Position numbers and translations under genes: made by a program. The notes below the pieces were generated by a model. It saw only the letters and a list, made by a program, of their open reading frames with translations. It was not told where the DNA came from and ran no database searches. A stretch of 64,000 nucleotides of DNA, taken from NCBI RefSeq assembly GCF_008033135.1, contig NZ_CP041335.1:3849925-3913924 (forward strand), given 5' to 3'. This stretch comes from Chitinolyticbacter meiyuanensis. Lineage in GTDB: Bacteria; Pseudomonadota; Gammaproteobacteria; Burkholderiales; Chitinibacteraceae. Of this stretch, positions 57,990-64,000 are shown in pieces. How positions within the stretch are numbered: the stretch's first letter is position 1; each line of letters opens with the position of its first letter.

Positions 57990-59414
57990 ATGGACGCCCT
58001 GCCCCTCTATCGCCAGCTGGCCGAGCACTACGCCCAGGCCATCGCACTCGGCACCCTGCCGGTGGGCGAGCGCATGCCATCGATCCGGGCGTTGATGGCG
58101 CGGCACCAGGTCAGCCTGTCGACGGCGCTGCAGCTGTGTCGCCACCTGGAGGAACGTGGGCTGCTGGAAGCCCGGCCGCGATCCGGCTACTTCGTGCTGG
58201 CGCGGCGGCGCCTCGCGCCAGTACAGGAACCCACACCGCGCCTGCCGGACCCTGCGCAGTTCGTCGGCATCAACGCGCGCGTCTCTGCCATCCTGGCGCG
58301 CGGCCAGCAGGCAGCGGTGAAGGTCAACCTCGCTGGCGCGGTGGGCGCACCCGAGCTCTACCCGAGCGAAGCGCTGCGCCAATCCGCAATGCGCGCGCTA
58401 CGCGCCCGGCCCGACCTGTTCGGCTGTGCCGTTCCGATGCAGGGCGAGCCCGGCTTTCGCCAGGTGCTGGCACAGCGGGCGCTGGCGAACGGCATGCAGC
58501 TTGCCGCCGACGACATCGTGGTCACCCAGGGCTGCACCGAGGCGCTGAATCTGGCGTTGCGCGCCATCGCCCAGCCCGGCGACGTGATCGCCGTCGAATC
58601 CCCCACCTTCTATGGGCTGCTGCAGATCCTGGAAAGCTTGGGGCTGCGCGCGCTGGAAATCCCCACCAGTCCGCAGACCGGCATCTCGCTGGAAGCGCTC
58701 GAACTCGCGGCCGATACCTACGACAACATCCGCGGCATCGTGGTAGTGCCCAACCTGCAGAACCCGCTCGGCTGCACCATGCCGGACGAGCACAAGGCGC
58801 GGCTGGTGGCCTGGTGCGCAGCGCGTGGCATCGCGCTGATCGAGGACGACACCTATGCCGCGCTGTCCAACCGTGATGCGCCACTGTCGACGCTGAAGGG
58901 GCTCGACCACAGTGGCAACGTGATCCACTGTGCCTCGCTGCACAAGATGCTGGTGCCCGGCATGCGGCTGGGCTGGATCAGCGCTGGCCGCTGGCAGCAG
59001 CGCGTGGCCATGCTGAAGTTCGCCCAATCGCGGCCCAATGAGGCGCTGCCACAACTGGCCGTCGCCGATTTCATGGCCAGCCCCGCGTTCGAGCGCCACC
59101 TGCGGCGACTACGCGCCACCTTGCGCAACCAGCGCGAGCGCCTGGCAGAAGCCATCGCCCGCCAGTTCCGAGCCGGCACCTGCCTCACCGTGCCCGACGG
59201 CGGCCTTGGCCTGTGGATCGCCCTGCCCGAAGGCGGCGACGGCGAAGCGCTGTTCGACGCCGCACTCCGCGCCGGCATTCGCATCGCACCCGGCGTGATG
59301 TTCTCCAACTCGCAGCGCTTCACCGGCCACATCCGCCTCTCCTGCGGCCAGCCGTATACGCGGGAGCTAGATGAGGCGATCCGCTGGCTCGGGGCTTGGG
59401 TGGCGCAGCACTAG
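57990..59414 (+). CDS. MocR-type PLP-dependent GntR regulator
   Basis: 474 residues from the ATG at 57990. GntR winged helix 1-72 (LPVGERMPSIRALMARHQVSLSTALQLCRHLEERGLLEARPRSGYFV) fused to a class I aminotransferase-like domain with PLP Lys319 in SLHKMLVPGMRLGWI, and the conserved Asn/Asp/Tyr pocket (VPNLQNPLG, IEDDTYA). Members sense PLP, an amino acid or an amino-metabolite and regulate a divergent neighbour. Target here is probably the DUF2917 gene, 171 nt away. Whether it transaminates is unknown. Confidence 0.92.
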   Translation: MDALPLYRQLAEHYAQAIALGTLPVGERMPSIRALMARHQVSLSTALQLCRHLEERGLLEARPRSGYFVLARRRLAPVQEPTPRLPDPAQFVGINARVSAILARGQQAAVKVNLAGAVGAPELYPSEALRQSAMRALRARPDLFGCAVPMQGEPGFRQVLAQRALANGMQLAADDIVVTQGCTEALNLALRAIAQPGDVIAVESPTFYGLLQILESLGLRALEIPTSPQTGISLEALELAADTYDNIRGIVVVPNLQNPLGCTMPDEHKARLVAWCAARGIALIEDDTYAALSNRDAPLSTLKGLDHSGNVIHCASLHKMLVPGMRLGWISAGRWQQRVAMLKFAQSRPNEALPQLAVADFMASPAFERHLRRLRATLRNQRERLAEAIARQFRAGTCLTVPDGGLGLWIALPEGGDGEALFDAALRAGIRIAPGVMFSNSQRFTGHIRLSCGQPYTRELDEAIRWLGAWVAQH

Positions 59415-59529
59415 CTCTATCAGGCAATTGGCTCGCCGACGATTTATGACATCGGTTTTGCAACGCCGACGTCTTAGCCCTACGATCGCTCACTCCCCAT
59501 CGTCGTTTCGTCGCCCCCCTGCCTGCTTC

Positions 59530-59784
59530 ATGCTCGTTCGCCAAACCGCCGCTTCAGATGGTCCTCTGCTCGGCGCCATAGCCGCGCGCCATGCCACGTC
59601 GGACCAAGCGGCGCTGTCGGAGCTGCTGAGCTGCGCGCTGTCCGGGATCGCAACCCTGTTCGGTGTCGTGGCCTATCGCCGGCAACCGTGTCCCGGCTCG
59701 CCGCGCCTGCTGGCGGCGCTGGCCGTGTTGAGTGCACCCATCCTGGCGACACTGCTGGTGGCGTTACTGCTGGTTGCTGTCTGA
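59530..59784 (+). CDS. Possible small membrane protein, 84 aa
   Basis: An ATG-initiated frame with two hydrophobic segments (LLSCALSGIATLFGVVAYR and LLAALAVLSAPILATLLVALLLVAV) in an otherwise gene-free stretch of 450 nt. No Shine-Dalgarno sequence is evident, so this is a weak call. It would precede the lipoprotein-lysin cassette on the same strand. Confidence 0.3.
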   Translation: MLVRQTAASDGPLLGAIAARHATSDQAALSELLSCALSGIATLFGVVAYRRQPCPGSPRLLAALAVLSAPILATLLVALLLVAV

Positions 59785-59864
59785 TCACGGCACTGTTACG
59801 GAAAACGTGCAATCTTTCGCACACATGCCAGAATCATGAAATTCACCCGTCATCGGGAACCTTC

Positions 59865-60374
59865 ATGATGCGCCGTCCGCTTGCCTCCCTTCGCCTCGCC
59901 GCTCTGGCGCTCTGGCTGCTGCTGTCCGGCTGCGCCACCCAGTTGGCCCCTGCTTACGATCGCGCGGTGGTCGACGGTCTCAATGCCGCCGCCCTCGAAA
60001 CAATGACGCTGCTCGCCGCCGTCTCCGCCGGCACCGAGCCGGCCTCGTTTGCCGTGCGCGAGCCGCGCTACAACGCGCTGATCGGCCGGCTGGATGCGTT
60101 GGCACTGCTGGCCGGCGCACGGCCGGTGCCGCGCAATGGCCTTACCGATGCCATCAACGCTGCGCTCGCCCAGCGCGGCGGACCGCCATTGGATGACGAC
60201 AGCAGCACGGCGCCCAGCACGCACGCAATCAGGAAGATCGCCGAAACCGTAACCAAGCTGCGCGATACCGACCGCAAACGGGGCGTGACGGCGTTCGAAG
60301 CCATGGCATTCAAAGGCCAGATCGTGATCTACCTCGATCAGGCGATCACCTACGAAAACTATCTGCAACGCTAA
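59865..60374 (+). CDS. Small lipoprotein, first gene of a lysin cassette
   Basis: 169 residues. Lipoprotein signal peptide LALWLLLSGC. The mature region is helical and Ala/Leu-rich (VVDGLNAAALETMTLLAAVSAG, YNALIGRLDALALLAGA, HAIRKIAETVTKLRDTDRKRG). No family recognised. The following gene starts 15 nt after its stop. A spanin-like outer-membrane role is possible by position but not shown. Confidence 0.8.
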   Translation: MMRRPLASLRLAALALWLLLSGCATQLAPAYDRAVVDGLNAAALETMTLLAAVSAGTEPASFAVREPRYNALIGRLDALALLAGARPVPRNGLTDAINAALAQRGGPPLDDDSSTAPSTHAIRKIAETVTKLRDTDRKRGVTAFEAMAFKGQIVIYLDQAITYENYLQR

Positions 60375-60389
60375 CGCCGGAGCGCCGCC

Positions 60390-60743
60390 ATGCCCCTCGA
60401 CATCAGCCAGCTCGTGCTCGACATGCAGGCCGCCGCCACCTCGGTGCTGAAGGCCGACGTCACCACCTTCCGCGGCTTCTCGGATCGCCAGCTCAAGGCC
60501 ATCGCCCAGCAGGCGGAACTGGTTCGGCTCGGCATCACTTCCGGCCAGATCACCGACGAGACCCGTGAATTCTTCCTCGACGGGCTGGAAGACATGGCAC
60601 TGAGCTTCGCCCGCACCCTGCGTGGCCTGCTGATCGCCACCGTGGAGAAGGTCTGGAACGCCCTCGTCGGCGTGCTGTGGAAGGCCATTTCGGCAGCCAC
60701 CGGACTGATCCTGCCATTTCCCGTGCTCGGCGAATTGCAGTAG
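60390..60743 (+). CDS. Small hypothetical protein with hydrophobic C-terminus
   Basis: 117 residues, no signal peptide. N-terminal half is helical and charged (QLVLDMQAAATSVLKADVTTF, GFSDRQLKAIAQQAELVRLG); the C-terminal 40 residues are amphipathic to hydrophobic (LRGLLIATVEKVWNALVGVLWKAISAATGLILPF). Possibly membrane-associated. Overlaps nothing; the next gene begins 7 nt later, so co-transcription is very likely. Confidence 0.78.
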   Translation: MPLDISQLVLDMQAAATSVLKADVTTFRGFSDRQLKAIAQQAELVRLGITSGQITDETREFFLDGLEDMALSFARTLRGLLIATVEKVWNALVGVLWKAISAATGLILPFPVLGELQ

Positions 60744-60750
60744 GCATGCC

Positions 60751-61176
60751 ATGGCGGATTCGATTTCCATCCTGATCGGCATCCAGAAAGACCAGACCGC
60801 CTTGATCTACACGCTGTGGAACGTGTTCCAGGGCCTGTGCTTCGTACTGCTGGGCTACGTGTTCAGCCAGGAACACGTGCGCAAGAGCCCGCTGATCCTC
60901 ACCGGCTTCAGCATCAGCGTGCTGCTGTACGCGATCGGCAATCACAACGCCATCATGCGGGCGCAGAAGCTGGTGATTGCCGCCACCGAAGCCTTGCACC
61001 AACACGCAGCCGCCGATGCGTCGCTCCGCGGTGTACTGACGGCATTCGAAGCGCCGACACTGAACCAGCTCGCGCTCGCCCATGGCGTGTTCACGCTGTT
61101 CGTAGCGAGCGGCATCTGGCTGCCCTACCTGTGGACGAAGCTGCTGCCACGCATCCAACCCGCGGCGCCCAGCTGA
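60751..61176 (+). CDS. Three-TM membrane protein (holin-like by context)
   Basis: 141 residues. Three hydrophobic segments: about 21-38 (TLWNVFQGLCFVLLGYVF), 47-63 (LILTGFSISVLLYAIG) and 108-126 (ALAHGVFTLFVASGIWLPYL). Small size, three TM helices and a position directly before a lysin gene are holin-like, but I recognise no holin family. The middle loop is soluble and helical. Confidence 0.78.
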   Translation: MADSISILIGIQKDQTALIYTLWNVFQGLCFVLLGYVFSQEHVRKSPLILTGFSISVLLYAIGNHNAIMRAQKLVIAATEALHQHAAADASLRGVLTAFEAPTLNQLALAHGVFTLFVASGIWLPYLWTKLLPRIQPAAPS

Positions 61177-61240
61177 CTCAATACCGGCGCGGCCCGCCAC
61201 AGCACACGTCAATCCGTACACCCCGTCGTTGGAGACTGCA

Positions 61241-62038
61241 ATGCAATACCCTGGACGCATCATCAAGCTGGGCGAGACCGACGCCAAGATCGTCGCCGCG
61301 CTGAAAAAACAATTGAACGCCGCGCTGGCCATTGCCAATCAACCGGACCTCAAGCTCGACCCGGCCAACCCCAGCTTCGGCCCCACCACCAAGCAGGCCG
61401 TGATGCTGTTCCAGTCCCGGCACGTGGACAACAACGGCAACCCGTTGAAGGCCGACGGCCAGGTCGGGGCGCTCACCTGGGAGGCGCTGTTCGGGCAGGA
61501 TTCGATCAGCACATCGAACACTGCCGGTGACCACTTTCTCGCCCGCGTGCTGGCCGTGGCCGGCGGCGAAGCGGACAAGAAGGTGCGCGAGCAGCCGGTC
61601 AACTCCAACCGCGGCCCCGAAGTGGACGTATATCTCAAGACGGCCGGCGTGCCGACCGGTCTGGCCTGGTGTGTCGCCTTCGTCTACTACTGCTTCAACA
61701 AGGCGGCGCAAGATGCCGGCCGGCCCAATCCCATGGTGAAGACTGCCGGTGTGCTCGATCACTGGAACCGCTGCGCCAAGGAAAAAGGCGCAAGGCGGAT
61801 CACCAAGGCCGAAGCCATGGCCAATCCTGGCCTGGTGCAACCCGGCATGGTGTTCGTGATGGACCACGGCGGCGGGCTCGGCCACTCCGGGCTGGTGGAG
61901 CGGGTGGCCGGCGGCATCATCCACACCATCGAGGGCAACACCGATGCCAGCAAGACCCGCGAAGGCGGTGGCGTCTATCGGCTGAGTCGCAAAATCGTCG
62001 ACATCAACAAGGGCTTCGTCGACTACACCGGCCGCTGA
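61241..62038 (+). CDS. Peptidoglycan-binding CHAP-type lysin without signal peptide
   Basis: 265 residues from the ATG at 61241 (GGAG 6 nt upstream). N-terminal peptidoglycan-binding repeat 10-85 (PSFGPTTKQAVMLFQSRH, DGQVGALTWEALFG). C-terminal CHAP-like amidase/endopeptidase: Cys144 in GLAWCVAFVYYC, His215 in GLGHSGLVERV, and Asn233 in EGNTD. There is no Sec or Tat signal peptide, which is the endolysin condition: it would need a holin or another exit route. Modular layout is like phage endolysins and lytic factors of type-10-like secretion cassettes. Confidence 0.88.
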   Translation: MQYPGRIIKLGETDAKIVAALKKQLNAALAIANQPDLKLDPANPSFGPTTKQAVMLFQSRHVDNNGNPLKADGQVGALTWEALFGQDSISTSNTAGDHFLARVLAVAGGEADKKVREQPVNSNRGPEVDVYLKTAGVPTGLAWCVAFVYYCFNKAAQDAGRPNPMVKTAGVLDHWNRCAKEKGARRITKAEAMANPGLVQPGMVFVMDHGGGLGHSGLVERVAGGIIHTIEGNTDASKTREGGGVYRLSRKIVDINKGFVDYTGR

Positions 62039-62076
62039 CGCAGTTGCGCAGCCGAGTCCCCCGGCTGCGCAGCTTC

Positions 62077-63090
62077 TCAGAACCCCGCCAGCACGATCTT
62101 GCCAATGGCGCGTCCCGCTTCCAGCGTGACATGCGCGCGCCGCAGGTTCGCCGCGTTGATCGCGCCGTAGTGCTCGCCCACCGTGGTGCGCAACGCGCCA
62201 GCATCGACCAGCCGTGCCACCTCGGTCAGCAACTGATGCTGCGCGATCATGTCCGGCGTCTGGAACATGGCGCGGGTGAACATGAACTCCTGCAGGAAGC
62301 CCGCGCTCTTGGGCTTGAGCGGTTCCAGCCTCAGCGGCTGCGCGTTCTCGACGATGGTGACGATATTGCCCTGCGGCACGATCAGCTCGGCCATCGCCGC
62401 CATATGGCCATCGGTATCGTTGAAGCACAGCACGTAATCCACGTACTTGAGCCCCAGCTGGCGCACCGCGGCCACCAGATCGCCACGGTGGTCGATCGCA
62501 TGATCGGCGCCCAGCTTCAGCACCCAATCCCGGCTTTCTGGGCGCGAGGCGGTGGCGATCACGGTGAGGCCAGCCTGCTTGGCAAGCTGGATCGCGATGG
62601 AGCCGACGCCGCCGGCCCCACCGATGATCAACGCCGTCTTGCCCGCATCGGTGCCATGGCGATCCACCCGGAGGCGATCGAACAGCGATTCCCATGCGGT
62701 AATCGCCGTCAGCGGCAACGCGGCCGCCTCGGCGTAACCCAGCGTCCGCGGCTTGGCCGCAACGATGCGCTCGTCCACCAACTGGAATTCGGCATTGCTG
62801 CCTGGCCGGGTGATATCGCCGGCGTAGTACACGGCATCACCCGGACGGAACAGCGTCACCTCGGGGCCAACGGCCTCGACCACGCCGGCGGCATCCCAGC
62901 CCAGCACGCGCGGACTGGGTTCGACCTTGTCCTTGGGCGCGCGCACCTTGTAGTCCACCGGATTGACCGAGATCGCCTCGACGCGGACCAGCAGGTCGCG
63001 ACCGCTGGCCACGGGCTTGGGCAGGGTCACGTCGAGCAGTGCATCAGGATCGGTGATCGGCAGGTATCGGGTGAGGGCGACGGCTTTCAT
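62077..63090 (-). CDS. Zinc-type alcohol dehydrogenase/quinone oxidoreductase (MDR superfamily)
   Basis: 337 residues. Medium-chain dehydrogenase: GroES-like N-terminal domain (YKVRAPKDKVEPSPRVLGWDAAGVVEAVGPEV) and nucleotide motif GGAGGVGSIAIQLAKQAG. It lacks the zinc-ligand Cys pattern of true alcohol dehydrogenases, so an NADPH-dependent quinone or enone reductase (zinc-independent ZADH/QOR type) is likely. Its start codon overlaps the OYE gene stop (ATGA), so the two are translationally coupled. Confidence 0.92.
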   Translation of the reverse strand: MKAVALTRYLPITDPDALLDVTLPKPVASGRDLLVRVEAISVNPVDYKVRAPKDKVEPSPRVLGWDAAGVVEAVGPEVTLFRPGDAVYYAGDITRPGSNAEFQLVDERIVAAKPRTLGYAEAAALPLTAITAWESLFDRLRVDRHGTDAGKTALIIGGAGGVGSIAIQLAKQAGLTVIATASRPESRDWVLKLGADHAIDHRGDLVAAVRQLGLKYVDYVLCFNDTDGHMAAMAELIVPQGNIVTIVENAQPLRLEPLKPKSAGFLQEFMFTRAMFQTPDMIAQHQLLTEVARLVDAGALRTTVGEHYGAINAANLRRAHVTLEAGRAIGKIVLAGF

Positions 63091-64000
63091 GCGAGGGCTC
63101 CTTGGAAAGTCGGGTAACGGGTGTAGCCGGCGGCCGAGCCGCCGAACAGCGTGGTGGGGTCGAGCTCGGCGAGCGGCCAGTTGCGACGCAAGCGCTCGGG
63201 CAAATCCGGATTGGCCACGAAGGGCCGGCCGAAGGCGACGAGATCAGCCCAGCCGCGCGCCAGCACTGCGACGGCACGCTGGCGGTCGTAGCGACCGGCG
63301 ACGATCAACGCGCCAGCGAAACTCGCGCGCAGCCGGTCGCGGAATGCATCCGGCACCTGGGGTGCGTCGTCCCAGTCAGCCTCGGAAAGATGCAGGTAGG
63401 CCACCTTGCCGCTCAGCCAGGCAGCGGCAAGCGCGATGGTGTCGATGATGTCGGGGTCGGCCATGTCCTTGGCGGTGATGTAGGGCGCGAGCCGCACGCC
63501 GACGCGTTCGCCGCCGATCTCGGCCGCCACGGCCGCCACCACCTCCTGCAGGAAGCGCAGCCGGTTTTGCGGCGAACCGCCGTATTCGTCGTCGCGCCGA
63601 TTGCTGGTGCTGCGCAGGAACTGGTCGATCAGGTAGCCGTTGGCCGCGTGCAGCTCCACCCCATCGAACCCGGCATCGATCGCATTGCGCGCCGCCTGGC
63701 GGAAGTCGGCGACGATGCCGGCAATCTCCACGCGGGTCAGCGCCCGCGGCAGCGGGCAATCGAGCATGCGGCCCACGCCATCCGCATCGGCCACCCACAC
63801 CTGCGTGCCACGGGGCTGGATCGCAGACGGTGCCACCGGCTGGCCGCCGGCGTGGAACACCGGATGCGACACCCGGCCCACGTGCCAGATCTGATTGAAG
63901 ATGCGCCCGCCAGCGTGGTGCACGGCCGCGGTCACACCGCGCCAGCCGGCGATCTGCTCGGCGCTGTAAACCCCGGGGGTGAATGAGTAGCCCTGGGCCG
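63087..64000 (-). CDS. Old Yellow Enzyme family flavin oxidoreductase (N-terminus beyond window)
   Basis: Partial: the frame runs to the window end. FMN-dependent ene reductase of the OYE/NemA family: GYSFTPGVYSAEQIAGW, IWHVGR, DGVELHAANGYLIDQFL and the NRRDDEYGGSPQNRLRF signature are present; the barrel ends with FGRPFVANPDLPERL. Uses NAD(P)H to reduce activated C=C bonds such as N-ethylmaleimide or nitroesters. Upstream partner of the MDR reductase, together suggesting detoxification of reactive electrophiles. Confidence 0.94.
   Translation of the reverse strand, partial: AQGYSFTPGVYSAEQIAGWRGVTAAVHHAGGRIFNQIWHVGRVSHPVFHAGGQPVAPSAIQPRGTQVWVADADGVGRMLDCPLPRALTRVEIAGIVADFRQAARNAIDAGFDGVELHAANGYLIDQFLRSTSNRRDDEYGGSPQNRLRFLQEVVAAVAAEIGGERVGVRLAPYITAKDMADPDIIDTIALAAAWLSGKVAYLHLSEADWDDAPQVPDAFRDRLRASFAGALIVAGRYDRQRAVAVLARGWADLVAFGRPFVANPDLPERLRRNWPLAELDPTTLFGGSAAGYTRYPTFQGALA

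Noticed and set aside
59865..62038. Prophage remnant
   Set aside because: No integrase, terminase, tail or capsid gene and no attachment-site repeats were found nearby; the lysis-like cassette stands alone, although domestication from a phage cannot be excluded.

Overview
The window looks like chromosomal DNA of a high-GC, chitin-degrading betaproteobacterium, most likely order Neisseriales, family Chitinibacteraceae (Chitiniphilus/Chitinolyticbacter/Chitinimonas-like). The grounds are five modular GH18 chitinases with paired CBM5/12-type chitin-binding modules and long Pro/Thr/Val linkers, set among ordinary proteobacterial housekeeping genes (ubiE-ubiJ-ubiB, ppc, phoBR, lgt, hemF, gltBD). 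The genus is inferred from gene content only. I see no IS element, CRISPR array, rRNA operon or integrase.

Layout. 1-8.9 kb: four GH18 chitinases in tandem on the minus strand, the first cut by the window edge, with two unusually long non-coding regions (6091-6938 and 8916-9579). 9.6-17.6 kb: a small secreted protein, ppc, a divergent PhzF-like gene, and a minus-strand operon DUF971-ubiE-ubiJ-ubiB-membrane protein. 17.9-22.4 kb: phoB-phoR, an unknown lipoprotein, transaldolase. 22.5-28.8 kb: a DUF1631 protein, a fifth chitinase and an AI-2E-type permease. 29-38.7 kb: tRNA-Phe, an alkyltransferase-like protein, ilvD/lgt divergent pair, an MBL hydrolase-DUF456 pair, corA-ppx-phoU, rpiA, marC. 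38.9-41.1 kb: two tandem TPR paralogues. 41.1-54.8 kb: gltD, gltB, an AEC permease, a C13-type lipoprotein peptidase, hemF with a PCuAC copper chaperone, a phospholipase D lipoprotein, an M60 metallopeptidase carrying chitin-binding modules, panD. 54.9-64 kb: a zinc-ribbon protein, an RNB ribonuclease, DUF2917 divergent from a MocR regulator, a compact cassette (lipoprotein, small protein, three-TM protein, CHAP lysin), and a quinone reductase with an Old Yellow Enzyme gene cut by the window end.

How the genes may work together. The chitinases and the M60 protease share the same N-terminal CBM-linker-CBM head on different catalytic domains, as expected for a secreted set attacking protein-coated chitin. 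Three of the chitinase genes carry, at comparable distance upstream of the start codon, a motif resembling the ACTGGTCTAGACCAGT operator of GntR/HutC-type aminosugar regulators (DasR/NagR), suggesting joint control by N-acetylglucosamine. The cassette at 59.9-62.0 kb has the parts list of a holin/endolysin/spanin system. Because Serratia exports chitinases through a holin-endolysin (type 10) route, this cassette is the most attractive candidate here for an undescribed system, but that link is inference.
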